A DNA stretch of 64,000 nucleotides from positions 236,001 to 300,000 of the forward strand of contig NW_023501073.1 in the NCBI RefSeq assembly GCF_014066305.1, given 5' to 3'. Shown one piece after another: positions 36,897 to 48,653 of the stretch. The notes beneath the pieces are model-generated. The model had not been told where the DNA came from and made no database searches. It was given only the letters and a program-made list of their open reading frames with translations. A program made the translations under genes and the position numbers. This stretch comes from Letharia columbiana (Eukaryota; Ascomycota; Lecanoromycetes; Lecanorales; Parmeliaceae). How positions within the stretch are numbered: position 1 is the first letter of the stretch; the number at the start of each line of letters is the position of its first letter.

Positions 36897-37985
36897 ATGC
36901 CTCCGTTGAGCCCTCTACAGCCTCTTCTCAATATCACGTCTCCGCGGTGGGGTAACAGACCACGACCAAGACATGCCTTCCAGATCCAAAAGTATCTGTT
37001 CCACAGCACTAAGAATGAAGATGAAATATTCCCATACATTCAGACAGAGCGGAGCTCGCAGGGTCCCAAGCGAAAAGAGTTGTTGAGGAGGTTGAGGTTT
37101 CCACGAGAGTACAAGTCTACTCCTGACAAGTTGTGGTGCGTTCTGAAGCATACTCCGCAGCTTCTTAAAACTGTCATTGCTGTTAGCGTCCAGTTTCGAT
37201 CCTGGCAAAGAGAACGACTACCCCACGGCATGAGAGTAAAGAGTCGCATCGGGAACTTCTTCTACCATCTTCTCACACAGAGAGAAGGCATATGCAGAAG
37301 GATGCTTAATATGACGATTATGCCTTGGGGTTATGTATACATTGGGACGGGGGATTCTATGCGACCGACGTACAGCGGCAAGTTTGCTGTTTCATACACT
37401 GCCTATGCATACGTGGGTAGTCAAGATATCAGTCCAGGCGATGTGGTCTTCGCTCTAGGTTGGAAATGGAATGTTGACATTGGGTGTGTGATCAAAAGAG
37501 TAGCAGGCCTTGAAGGTGATCGGATATGGGTTGATCCAGGACGCAACAGGGCAAAGTTTATCATCCAGGTATCATTCCTGCTCCTTCGTCGCCCTCGAAC
37601 GAGAGTAATTCGCTGATAGCTAATTTAGGTAGAGCGTGGACAATGCTTTCTTCTCGGGGATAACCCCTCTCAGTCTTCGGACTCACGTGGGTACGGTGCA
37701 GTCCCTGTTGAAGCCATCTGGGCCAAGGACAAATGGCAATGGGGCCCAGACGGATTCTCGTGGATTGATCATAGTTGGCATCCATGGTTGAAGAACAGAA
37801 GTATAGTACACCTGAAACCCGGGCAGAACCGTCCACCACACCAGACAGAGCCTGATGAGCCGCCCTCGACCAGGAAACCAGCGAAGAAACGAACCGTAAT
37901 CCTCAACCCCAAAGTAAAGCCTCCGCCTCCGCTTCCGCTGTCGCCTCTAAAGAAACAGCGAAAGGATCCGAGGAAGAAAAGCTAA
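36897..37985 (+). CDS. Mitochondrial inner membrane protease-like S26 peptidase
   Basis: Two exons, 36897-37568 and 37629-37985, give 342 residues. The catalytic Ser is in GDSMRPT (Ser154) and the general-base Lys in CVIKRVAGLEGD (about Lys200), the box B and box D arrangement of signal peptidase I/IMP enzymes; box E is FLLGDNPSQSSDSRGYGAVP. Such proteases remove the bipartite sorting signals of intermembrane-space proteins. It is longer than yeast Imp1 (about 190): an Arg-rich N-terminal extension of about 135 residues fits a mitochondrial presequence plus linker, and a Pro/Lys-rich tail follows the domain. I cannot decide between Imp1-like, Imp2-like or a third paralog. The start is the ATG directly after an in-frame GTG. 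Confidence 0.85.
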
Positions 37986-38553
37986 AAAGGCAGAATTCTG
38001 CCGGCAGTATCTCGCAGTGGCCCGAATTCGTGCGTGCAAGCATTTGAGAAGCAGGGCCACTTCTTACGGGCAGACAAGCAATCCGCCCTACGGGATATTC
38101 TTCGTTTTAGTTGTTGCAGGATATAGGACATACACCAAAGGCAGTAAATGGCCCTAACATCTTTAATACTTTACACAAAGGGTCAAAGCTAGCCGAATGA
38201 ATCAGCCATTTGTACCAGCATAGGCGGCAGGCGAAGAATGTTGCCTCGACTTTTCAATCTTCGATCAACGTATCGGGTCTTTACATCAAGCTAAGCCTTA
38301 TTTAGCTTACCTTATTTTATCCAAACATCCCTTGATTACCTCAAGGTAGGTACCTACCTTACCTCGTATTCCATCTCCCTCCTAAAGTACCTCGAGTATA
38401 CCGCCCTGGTGCAACGTCTCGGCCAAGATTGCTCCGTAAAGCCGAAGATTGGGCGACACCTTTATGACGAATAGAAGTCTACCTTCCACTAAGTGTATCA
38501 TCCCTCTATTACCCAATACTTTAATTCTTCCTCCTGCAACACCCTGGGCGGCA
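37986..38553. other. Intergenic with perfect palindrome
   Basis: No gene was seen. A perfect 18-bp palindrome (AAGGTAGGTACCTACCTT) lies at 38343-38360. Confidence 0.5.
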
Positions 38554-39055
38554 ATGGCACTTGAAGCACCAATGACAGGGGAAGATTGCGCAAATGATCC
38601 AACCCACCTCCTGCCTGGCTACAAGGCGGTCAATCTCTACTCCTTCCTCTCTCTTCCCGCCGAGCTGCGGATGCAAATCTGCAGATATGTGCTCATTACA
38701 CCATTTGCCCTTCGCCTCAAGGGACACTTACGGGCAGCGCTAGGAAGCGATCGGAAGAATCTGGACAAATGGCGAATATGCCGGATTTCAAGCCTGCTGC
38801 CTTGCTGCAGACCTGTCGGACCGTGTACAAAGAGGCGTTTACGATTTTCCACAAGAGCAATGTTTTCTATTTCGAGATGGCGGACAACTGGTCGCCCCCT
38901 GGGATGAGTGGAGCATCCAGCCGTTGCCCTTTTGGTTTCAGGTCACACTTACGCCTGAGCAATACTCCCATGTTACATATTCAATGCCCGTGGACGATTT
39001 CGTTGGTGACGTGGATATGGGAACCAACCCTACCGAAGATGGTGGGCCGCGGTAG
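38554..39055 (+). pseudogene. F-box-like / 2EXR-like pseudogene with frameshifts
   Basis: The first frame, from ATG 38554, contains LYSFLSLPAELRMQICRYVL, the start of an F-box-like or 2EXR-type domain. About 130 nt later the homology moves to a second frame: PAALLQTCRTVYKEAFTIFH then KSNVFYFEMADNW. It moves again at about 38900 to a third: WDEWSIQPLPFWFQVTLTPE and MPVDDFVGDVDMG, ending at TAG 39053. All three pieces follow the order expected of one protein. No GT-AG pair of plausible size reconciles the frames, so two small indels are the likely cause. Sequencing error is the alternative. Confidence 0.6.
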
Positions 39056-39152
39056 TTTCATGTAGCACAATGGCGCAAGCCTGAAAGACTGCCTTGCACA
39101 GCGGTCGCCTCGACAGAATCTGTCCTGAGCCGGCCGGGCAGTCAAGTCGCAG

Positions 39153-39161
39153 GTATAAATT
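39153..39161 (+). promoter_or_regulatory. Putative TATA box
   Basis: TATAAATTA lies about 190 nt before the ATG of the next gene and after the last stop of the pseudogene. This suggests an independent promoter rather than a single longer gene. Confidence 0.4.
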
Positions 39162-39342
39162 AGGGTACCTAGCTCTCCATTTCGTCCAACAGAACACTTC
39201 AGCTCCCTCTCAAGAAGACAGAATTAAGAGTCTTTTGTCCAAGAGATCTGGTCTTAGGCCCCACATCCAAGCTCCAGCCTTCACTGATCTCACCCTTTCT
39301 GTTGGGGACCTTCAAGCACGACCACTTTTTCCTTCGAAAACA

Positions 39343-40099
39343 ATGGTGTTCACCCAGGCTTGGACAGACCGTGGCTTCAGCCGAAACGATATCTTGAAAC
39401 TTCTCAGAGCGGAGTGTGGCTGCGATCATTCAGACTGCCAGCTTATACAAATGCTTGACAATATCAACCTCAACCAGGACCGTCCTGTCCTTCCATCTGG
39501 TGTACAGAGACAGGGACAGAAGTGGGATCTGGACGCCGTTGATACGGTGATTGATGACCTCCGGCGTCAGCTGCCCACTGGTCGTGCCGATCAATTGATG
39601 AGCGTAAAAACACCCGACGAAATCACGGTGTTGCCAGTATGCACTCATATATTCTTGTTCCTTTTTGCCCGGTGCTGACCGCTTTTGGCAGGACGAGCAC
39701 GGTCTCACTCAGATACGACAGAACCTGGAAAATCCTGCGCCGAGGACGGCCTTCGATCCCGCCAGAGGGCAGTATCGAGTTATGTATCCCTCAAACCCGG
39801 CAGATGTCCCTGCTATCGCCACAAAATATGCTCCCAATGCCATGCCAGCAATCCCTACGGCTCTTGCCCCAACGAACCCGACGATCCCTGCACCTAATCC
39901 ATTCGTCCCAGGCCAATTCGGTAGACCACCAATCAATGCACCAAATCCTGCCTTGTTCTGTACGGACTTTGGCGGAGCTCAAGGGACATACTACGGCCAA
40001 AATCCACCGTCCAGTGGGCCTAGGAATGGTGGAAACGGCATCGGGGGAGGTGGTAGGAGCAGCGTTGACGGGAATGGCCAACGCCCGTACTGGTGGTAA
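39343..40099 (+). CDS. Hypothetical protein, Pro/Asn-rich C-terminus
   Basis: Two exons, 39343-39636 and 39692-40099 (55-nt intron, GTATGC donor, GCTGACC branch, GGCAG acceptor), give 233 residues from the ATG at 39343. The frame is open for a further 80 codons upstream, so the N-terminus could be longer. Not recognised. The N-terminal half is mixed and could fold (LKLLRAECGCDHSDCQLIQM). The C-terminal third is low-complexity: PNPTIPAPNPFVPGQFG, GPRNGGNGIGGGGRSS, ending RPYWW. It directly follows the F-box-like pseudogene and may once have been joined to it, but the TATA box between them argues for a separate gene. Confidence 0.5.
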
Positions 40100-41199
40100 A
40101 TGATTTGGGAGGATATTGACCCACCGTCTTCTGGCGTTCACAGCTTCAAAGGGGTCCGGAATGGCAGAGTGTCCGGGTGATAAGCCAGTCGTCTTTCGGT
40201 ATCTTACATCTGATCAGGTTTTGTAATGGCATAGACATCTGGTAGGCTGTAGCAAGCCCATGTGTCTTCGATAATCCAACCTTGATCTGATTGTGATTTG
40301 GCATCGACTGCGCGCCACAAACCAAGGCTGCTCTGGCATTTGAAGTTTTCACAGGTTGCAGGGTTGCATAGACTCGAGTTGAACAGATTGCAAATGGCAT
40401 AAGACCGGGATTTCTCGTGGATGGGAAGGCGTTATTGACGGCTTCCCATCCCTGGACACACTCATTTCGAAGGAAGATAATGGGCGGATGGAGGATTATG
40501 TTTCATTGTCTCGAGCTGAGAATCAGCCATCCATTGCTAATGTATCCCTATTACTGCCCTACTTTGACGATGTCTCCAAGCATGAATCCATACATCAACC
40601 TTTCACATGTCAAGATCTCGAGCTGTAGAAGCCAAAGTGTCGAACCAGTGTAAGCTTGGCGATGGGGGCAAATGTTAGGTTCCAGATCCGGGTGTTGTTG
40701 CTGGCTGTGGAGGACTTAGAATACCCGCTATCTCTTATAGGGATGCGTAGTGACTGACCCCTATGACAGTCTTGTAATGGTGACCTGACAGATAATAGCG
40801 CTAACCGTATACAGTAGGTGTCTAACCGTGAAAGATATACGGCTGACAAAGATGGGCGTAGTAAATAGAGGCTTGGCGTAATTAATTCCTAGCTCGGTAA
40901 TTAAGATATCACTAGTAATACTCGATTTCAGCCCTAAATACCTCTGAATTCTACCATTTCCCTGGAATCTCACGCTTCACCTTACTACAAGCCCTTTGCA
41001 GTGCGGTCATTTGGCTATATATGACTGTCAAATGACCGAGTAGGTCTGACCTGACGTCACGTGTCATATGAATCCCTAATCTCTTAGCGATCTTTTAGCC
41101 TGCGATTTTAGTGTTTCAATATCCCAGGCATTCATGGTTACTTCTCTTTACAACATAATATACGCGACAACAGGACGGAAAGACTCTTCGATGTGAGCG
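40100..41199. other. Intergenic
   Basis: No gene recognised in 1.1 kb; the right part should hold the amidohydrolase promoter. Confidence 0.4.
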
Positions 41200-42582
41200 A
41201 TGGCAAATGACAATTCTCCCCATCGTGAACAGATAGACGTGATCTCCGGTGCTCGAATCTTGTCCCAAGGTTGGGATTCGGAGGTCCGTTATGACATCCA
41301 CATCGAAGACAGCAATATCAAAAACATCGTTTCTCATACTTCAGGCGTCGGCTCATACACACCCGAGAAAGTGTTAGATGCCAGGAACTGCCTGATTGCA
41401 CCATCGCTCTGCCATGCTCACATTCACTTGGATAAATGCTTCCTGCTCTCGGATCCCAAATTTGCGGATCTCGAGATTGTCAAAGGCGATTTTGCAGAGG
41501 CTATGGAGATCACGGCCAAAGCAAAAGCACGCTTCGACAAAGATGATCTTTTGAGAAGAGGCAAATGGCTGATTGCCGAGAGCATTGCTGCCGGGGTGAC
41601 TCACATGCGTGCTTTCGTGGAAGTGGACCACATCGTGCGTATGAAATGCCTAGATGCTGCCATCGAGTTGAAGAGGTACTTTGCTACAGCGTGCGATATC
41701 CAAGTATGTGCTTTTGCACAAGAACCGATCTATTCGGGAACCCATGGTGCCGCAAATCGAGAGCTCATGGAAGCGGCAGTCTTCAACGAGCATGTCTCGG
41801 TCGTAGGGACTACACCATACGTGGAAAATGATGAAGACAATATGAAGAAGAACATTGAATGGGCTATCAGGATGGGATCAGCCTGTATAGTACACCTGGA
41901 TTTTCATTTGGATTACAATTTGGATGAAAGTCGAAAGATATGGACAGATTTCGTGGTCGAAAAGCTCGAGTCGATGAGCCTTTATCAGAGAGACCGATTG
42001 TCTTCTGAGAACACTACCGTTATCCTGAGTCACTGCTCTAGACTTACACTACATGACGAGCCAGATTGGCGAGCGCTGAGCCAACGCGTGCAGCACCTCG
42101 AGCTTTACTTCGTCGGACTACCTACTTCGGACCTCTACATGATGGGAAAACCTCGAGTGGATCAAGCAGGTCAAGGTGGGGGCGAAAGAGTCAGAGGTAC
42201 GTTACAGATACCGCAGATGATCCAGAAATACGGCATGCAGGGTGCCATCGCCATTAACAATGTCGGTAACGCCTTCACGCCCTACGGAAGCTGTGACCCA
42301 TTGAGCATTGCCAGCACGGGCGTCGGACTATATCATGCTGGAACGAAACAGGACGCTCAAACGCTGTATGAATGTGTCTCTGGCCGAGCAATTGAGTCTA
42401 TAGGACACACTTTGAGGTCATTTGCCATAGGCGAACCCGCGGATTTTGTCCTGTTTGATATGGGAGGGGCTGAGGGCGGCCTGCTGTCTAGTCAAAGAGG
42501 AAGGAAGACTCTGCAGGAGGTGCTTTACGATCCGCCAAAGGAGAGAAAGACGGTTTTCAAGGGCCATTTGATCACTACCTGA
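41200..42582 (+). CDS. Amidohydrolase-superfamily metal hydrolase
   Basis: Single exon, 460 residues. The metal-binding motif HAHIH lies in APSLCHAHIHLDKCFLLSD (His72, His74, His76), at the usual end of the first beta strand of the TIM barrel. Further expected ligands are His232/His236 in IVHLDFHLDY, His278 in VILSHCS, and Asp366 in PYGSCDPLS. This arrangement is that of the cytosine deaminase-like branch of the superfamily, which uses one divalent metal to deaminate or hydrolyse cyclic amides. Flanking beta-sandwich strands occur at both ends (IDVISGARIL; GEPADFVLFDM). The substrate cannot be told from sequence. It should be cytosolic, having no signal peptide. Confidence 0.85.
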   Translation: MANDNSPHREQIDVISGARILSQGWDSEVRYDIHIEDSNIKNIVSHTSGVGSYTPEKVLDARNCLIAPSLCHAHIHLDKCFLLSDPKFADLEIVKGDFAEAMEITAKAKARFDKDDLLRRGKWLIAESIAAGVTHMRAFVEVDHIVRMKCLDAAIELKRYFATACDIQVCAFAQEPIYSGTHGAANRELMEAAVFNEHVSVVGTTPYVENDEDNMKKNIEWAIRMGSACIVHLDFHLDYNLDESRKIWTDFVVEKLESMSLYQRDRLSSENTTVILSHCSRLTLHDEPDWRALSQRVQHLELYFVGLPTSDLYMMGKPRVDQAGQGGGERVRGTLQIPQMIQKYGMQGAIAINNVGNAFTPYGSCDPLSIASTGVGLYHAGTKQDAQTLYECVSGRAIESIGHTLRSFAIGEPADFVLFDMGGAEGGLLSSQRGRKTLQEVLYDPPKERKTVFKGHLITT

Positions 42583-42743
42583 CACTCGAGGGCCATCTTC
42601 TCGGTTTCCAGCACAGGGTCAAGAGGCTCCTCTCCGGCCATCCCGATATATGTTCTCCAATATCTCATCTATCACCACCCATAAAAGCAATCGCTTTCTT
42701 CATTTTCAGCCCTCTTCACCTTCGAGCCTCCCTTCTCAATCAA

Positions 42744-44784
42744 TCAGATGTTCGGTGTTATTTCATCCTCGAACATACTATCTGCCTTCCTCGCGGGAAT
42801 TTTCAGCCACCAAGTCCCATTGTCCATGGTCTTTCGATGGTAGTAGACATCCGATGTCGTGAATTTGCCCTTATACGACTTGCCGTTCAAATCACGATAA
42901 CGAACATACTTGAGGACTGCTGGGGCTAGATCACAAGACCCATTTGCGAACGCTGAGTGGAACTCATTCGCGTCGAAGTGTGAGAGGGGATGCGGTCGGT
43001 TTAAGGATAAGAATGTGATCTTCTTGAGTCGAGGATGGCTGGGGAGAAAGTTCTCTATGAAGCATGCGCGAAGTTCCTATGTGGTTTCAGTGATACGGCT
43101 TTGTGCAGGACGAGACATGAGTAATTGACCCACCGGACATGCATAGTCGAAGCCCCATTCAATGCTCTCCAGTGCTGGTAGTTCGATCGCGAGACATGCC
43201 ATGAATTTCGGTGTGATGTCGAACATGTCGGCAGGAAGCACCAGATGCTTCAACGATGTCTTGGTGCTCAAAGCCTTCACGAAATCTGACTTCCTTGGAT
43301 ACTGGCACTGGGAATACGAATTCAGAGAACGTATGAGGTCTTCGAAGTATCTCCAGGAACTTGGAGACTGGATTAGGTGTTCGTGCTGGATCCAGGATTT
43401 TTTTGATTGCAGCAACCAGGCATTTCTGGCACAAGCTCTACCCCATTCCGTACCATTTCCCAGATGAGGCGCTGCTTCTGTGACCGAGAAGGAAGCAACA
43501 TCAACCCGAGTATCTAGCAAATTGGATCTGATGTTAGCTACGTTGTAAATGTCCGGTGGCCGTGCGAATGAGAGGAAGTGGAGATTGTGCTGAGTTGATA
43601 GGAAACTCATGAAAGGACCGGAAAGCATCTCATAATTGATGTTTGCAACCTTGTGGACTTGTGCATGCTTTCCGAGATCATCCCAGACATTTGGAGCCAC
43701 TCGACATGTTGGCAGATTGAGTTCTTTTACGGTTTTTGGATTGAACACTGTCTGAAAGGACCACCATGGCAAGCCAATATTTTTCAAGCATATGCGCTCA
43801 AGATTCAGCGAACCTTTGGAGCTCCGGAGTATGTTCACGTCCGGGGGCTCCCGTGGATCATTGTATCTTGCTTTGACTAGTGCCTCAATTCGATCGCAAG
43901 AAGGCTCGAGAAAGAACTTCTTGAAAAAGAAAGCAGCATCCCCGGGCTCCACGAATGCTTCATCTTTTTCCCAACCTTCTGCCCGGTTGCAGTTGCTGAT
44001 ACTGATGTTCAACGATCGTAAGGAAGAAGAGAGAGCCAAAATGCCATCGCCGAGATGACAAAATTCATCCACGAATTCCTGACTGTCAGACAATTCTGTG
44101 ATCGTGAGGTTTGCCAGACGTGGCATACCCATGAAAGCTGCTCCTACCTTGAGGCAATCTAGAGGTGCCCTCACAGGCATCTTGAGTGACCTTAGTCTCG
44201 TCAAATCAAAGCCGGAAAGCATTATCGGACTCCAACTCGCCCATCGAAGCTCGATGTTCAAAACCTCTGGCTGGAGAGCGCACAAGCCTCGAGCACCTTT
44301 GAATGTATGGCCAGGGGCGTCTTTATTCACGGACTCAAGAGTCTGTGGCAACCATCCCGAAAGCGTCAAGCCTCGAAGAACTTTACTAAACTGTCTTGCT
44401 CGACAATCGAGAAACGCGTTGACAGATAGCAGGGCTGCTTCGATCTCGCATGCCTCACATGGGGACAGTGGACACTGCCTGTGGCGAATCCGGGTCATTT
44501 GCCACGTGCTGCTGATCTGCACCGAGCCATCATTGATCCCCCTACATCTTGTGGTGGATTGTCCACTGCCTTCCACCCAGTATGGGCGAAAGTGGATATG
44601 TACTTCGTTCCAAGGGCGGCCAGCCAGCAATCTATGAATCGTCTTGCAAGTTCTTGTGAGGTTGAGGTAGTCGCGGCCAGTTTCAAGCTAGCGATATGTC
44701 AGTTGGCGGGTATCCCCAAGAGCTCTCATCGATCAGAGAACTTACTTGGTCCGCGATAGCGATGACGAGTTCCAAAGGCAACAT
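42744..44784 (-). CDS. F-box protein A, tandem paralog
   Basis: Three exons, 44784-44746, 44687-43134 and 43076-42744, give 641 residues. The N-terminus is an F-box: MLPLELVIAIADQLETGRDY then LNLTRTCKTIHRLLAGRPW. The remainder shows spaced leucine-rich strands (LRSLKMPVRAPLDCLKVG; MPRLANLTITELSDSQEF; TSLKHLVLPADMFD; LPALESIEWGFDYA), so it is probably a substrate receptor of an SCF ubiquitin ligase with a leucine-rich-repeat-like body. The third exon (ELRACFIENFLPSHPRLKKI) was found by comparison with paralog B, whose introns fall at the same two places. Donor 2 is GTGGGT, weaker than average. Substrates are unknown. Confidence 0.78.
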
Positions 44785-45460
44785 TCTTGATCAAGACTAG
44801 GGGAGCTATCAAAGACCTAGATGTTCGAGGGCCCAATCAGTGGCGAATTTGAGCTGTAATGAGAAGTCGAAGAGATCCTAAGAGAACCACTCTTGCGCAT
44901 GTCGACACGAGGAAGTGCGGAAGAATTTCTTTGTCTCCGCTGATGGCTTCTCTTCGTGTGAATGCACCCTCGAGACAAATAATGAATGGACTATGACCCG
45001 GACACAGAGCGGAAGGCTTACTTGTGAATCCGTAGAGAGAATGCGATACACGGTGTTGCAGATCCTCCCAGCTGGCGTTTTGGGAACAGGATGTAATATG
45101 TCCAGGTCTAGCAATTGCGCGAATGGAAAATCCAGCAAAACCACTCCAGAGAAATAAGACCATTATATCTGCGGGGTCGGGAGGCCGAATTATAATGGAA
45201 TAAATGAGCCATAGACGGTTGGGTGACCGCTCCGCCGGTAGGCTTAGGTAGCATCCGAGGTATCGCAGCCATCGGCTTGGCGGAAACGGATACCAATCAT
45301 TCTCTTCGCCACTTCACACCTGGAACGAGGGGTTTCGGGAGACCTACGAACTCCGAGCTTTTGACAAGGCGCCTTAATTTTCACGATTTGGTGCTGGTGG
45401 TGCCTCCGGTTCTATCTACTCATTTCACCCCTGTCTTTCCGAAAGCCGAAAGCCCGTCTT
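44785..45460. other. Intergenic between the tandem F-box genes
   Basis: The gap holds the promoter of F-box gene A and the 3' end of gene B. A minus-strand frame at 45144-44878 reads GRICNTVYRILS, which weakly echoes TRTCKTIHRLLA of gene A; this could be a decayed third copy or chance. Confidence 0.3.
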
Positions 45461-47421
45461 TCAATACGCATCTTGTTCTGCCTCAAATTCCCCGTCCCAA
45501 TCGTCCACAGGAATACTTGGCGTACGCCCTTCCGCAAAGATATGCTCGCTCTCGTGCGGTGGGAGACACATCCACCATTTGCCGTCAACGGGCGTTTCTC
45601 GGTGATAATACACATCTATGTCACCACAATATTCATGCCCATATATCTGGTCCAAAGGCATGTAGCGGACAAGTTTGAGGTTCTGTGAAACTTCGTCGGC
45701 TAAGGACACAACAAGAGAGTGGAATTGCGCGGGATTGAAGTCTGGCAGTGGTTTGGGTTGCTTTAGAGAGAGGAACGTCAGCTTCTTTAAGGTTCGTGTG
45801 CCGCAGAGGAAGCAAGATGTAAATATTCGTTGAAGCTCCTGCAACGAAGACAAAGTCAGCATTGAGTGCTCTTCATCATGAGCTGAAAGACCCTGGTTCT
45901 TACAAGGTCATTATAGTCAAATCCCAATTCCAGATGCTCCAGACTGGTGAGAGATGTCGCGATAGAGCACAGACAGCCACTTGTTATCGTGTACATGTCC
46001 GCTGGCAACACTAGGTGTTTCAACATCGTCATATGCTCAAGCGAAGACAAGAAATTGTCAAGATTCGGGTACTCCGCTCCAGCATCTGGACCAAGCCGAG
46101 GAGCTTCTCTAGACACACGAAGTATCATGTGGGCGCTGGGGCCGTAGAATATGACGTCCGTCCCATCACATTGGTCTTGCGGGCGCGCAAATGTAAGCTC
46201 CTTCAGCGATGACTGTTGCTCTAGGAAACCAAGGAATACTGCCGATAGCATATCATAGCTGATCTCGGTCAGACTGTCCAATTGTGCATATGTCTCGAGG
46301 AATCCCCATACTTGTCTGTCAGCCGAGGAGTACGGCAGGTGAAGTTGTCTAATGGCCTTCGCATTGAAGATTATGCCAAATGAGTACCATGGCAAACTCA
46401 AATGCTTCAACCGCAGCTTCGTGATAGTCAACGGAGCCTCAGCCATCGGATCCGTGTCATGTCGAGAATGTCGCTCGCATAGCCCGAGAAGCTCCTCCTC
46501 TGGTGGGCAAGGAAAGAGTTTGCGGAAGAAGAACCCGTCATCTTGTGGTTCTACGAAGCGCTCATCTCCAGCCCATGAGAGTGGACGATTAAAGTTTGTC
46601 ATCTCGATGTCTAGTTCTCGTAAGGTTGGTGCACAAGACATGATGCCTTTACCGAGGTAACCGAGCTCAGTTAGGAATTCTTCTCGGTCTGGGATATCCG
46701 TGATTACGAGGCTCGCAAGTTTCGGCATGACATTGAGTGCCTGTCCGAGTCGAACACAATCTGACGGCATGCGTACGGGCAGCTTCAAAATTTTCAAATT
46801 GGTTACCGACATGGCATGCAAGATATTAAGGTCCCAGTGGTCCCAACCCAAGTTGATTTTGAGTGTCTCCGGCCGCATAGCCCTGAACCCGCCACTCTGT
46901 ATAAGGGAATCTGAGGTCAAGGAGTAGCTGCTAACACCACGGTAGGGCAAGTAGCCGCTGAGCTTGAGCTCCTTGATGCTCTTCGCGAGCTCGTAATCAT
47001 TTTGTCTGAATAGCTGCTTTGCTGCAACCATCCTCTTTGCAAGAAGAACGCAACACCTGCAATTTGGAGGCCTGCAAGATCCGAGCCCATCTTGAAGATT
47101 TTCGAAATCGCCTCTAAGACTTGGGATTATCAAAATTGCAGCCCGTTGATTCAATAAGCGATACTTCGGAGCTCTCAGTAAGGTGCAAGCGGTTTCTAAT
47201 GCATTGAATTCAATATCCAGCGATCGCCTTTGCTTCTGCACCAGGAGAATGTGCAGCTCCTTGCACGTCAGACCAAATGCTACGATGTCTCGGTGGCTGC
47301 ACAGCTAATATCACAACGTCAATTTTTTGGGCTATATCAAGCGTGGGTTTTGCGCACTTACATGATCCGCGACAGCGATGAGAATTTCTGTAGGAAGCCT
47401 GCGCCACTGATATCGAGACAT
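45461..47421 (-). CDS. F-box protein B, tandem paralog
   Basis: Three exons, 47421-47362, 47304-45904 and 45838-45461, give 612 residues. The F-box is MSRYQWRRLPTEILIAVADH then LCSHRDIVAFGLTCKELHIL. The leucine-rich-like body parallels paralog A block by block: LKILKLPVRMPSDCVRLGQA, MPKLASLVITDIPDREEF, MLKHLVLPADMYTIT and LTSLEHLELGFDYND. The C-terminal exon matches as well (LKKLTFLSLKQP against LKKITFLSLNRP in A; DVYYHRETPVDGKWW against DVYYHRKTMDNGTWW). Intron positions are conserved: one inside the F-box, one after GFDY. A role as an SCF substrate adaptor is inferred from the F-box; nothing indicates the target. Confidence 0.8.
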
Positions 47422-48653
47422 CTTATGTCCTTCGCAATTGGCCTCGGTCATTCTACGAGTAAATGCTGCCATAGCCGCCGTATGAAGCATGGGGCTCGAT
47501 ATCAAGTCGAACTCTCTGGTGCTAAAAGCGGGGAGTGCAAGGCTGTGACAAAGCCGAAGGATGAAAGAGATATCTGTGACTAAGACTCAAAGGTTTTCGA
47601 GTCCGAAGTATTATACTAAAAGTGTGGAGATTGTCTTGTTTGACACACAAAGCTCAGGGCGAGGAAAAGAGTGGGCGGGGAAAAGAAATGGAAGAACGAG
47701 TCAGAGATTTTCATGGTACTGGCTTGGCTTCTCATGCAATGAGAAGGTTTTGCAACGGTTTTCGCCATTCTGGCGTCTGCCTAGCCGCCGAGAAGATGGC
47801 GAAGAATGCCAGGACCAGTAGATTACCCAAGTAAAAGAAGGGTCACAGTTGAGCACGAAGAACCCGATATTTGATAGGCGCTGCCAGCTTCTGCTCCTGA
47901 TCCGAAAGTGCACATGATACATGCCGAGGCTTGGATGTGTTCGCTGCACGTAAGCACCCGCACCGCTTCGATCAATGTCACAGCATTGGTCTTGCGGTCG
48001 GATGCATTGAAAATGCCGTCCTTATCTCTTCTCCTCTTGGCTCTGCCGTCGTCGAAATGCCGGCCTCAATCACGACCCATAGTAGGTATCAATCTCGAGG
48101 CGAACGGCTCCTGTTGCCTCGGTGTGATGGACGGTCGTGGTTCCGACGCCGTCTCGAAGTACCCATAATTGTCTTGCTCGCCCGAATTAGAACTACGATT
48201 GTTGTTGCCGTACTGCCGATCACGGTCATCAGACCGCGAACCGTCCGGTTTCGTATGCATCCGATGAAGATCAGAGGAATAGTAATGATCTCTGAGTGGT
48301 TCGGGCGGACCGGTCCCATGACTGCCAGACGCGCCAACGATTGGTCGGCTGGCATCCGAATCGTCAGATCTCAAAACATGGCCAGACTCGAGGCGAGAAA
48401 ACATCACAAGACAAGGACGTTGACCAAAACATGCGGAAGGGAGTCGGCTTGGAATGAAAAGCTGAAGTAGAGAGTTTTTATTTGGTTGCTCGTTAGGCAA
48501 GAGCATTGCCATCGTCAGCATTATTCGTATCCTCATTCTTCATCGTTAACGTCATCTCCGTCTTCAGAGCCCAAGTTTGACTTCATCTCGGACTCAGAAT
48601 CCCGTTCCAGCATAACTCACTCCCCAGACTTATCCTGTACCCACTGACCTTCC
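47422..48653. other. Intergenic, no confident gene
   Basis: A 156-codon minus-strand frame (48536-48066) contains a hydrophilic, Asp/Arg/Ser-rich stretch (SDDRDRQYGNNNRSSNSGEQ) but lacks family motifs and clear borders. The left part holds the promoter of F-box gene B. Confidence 0.3.
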
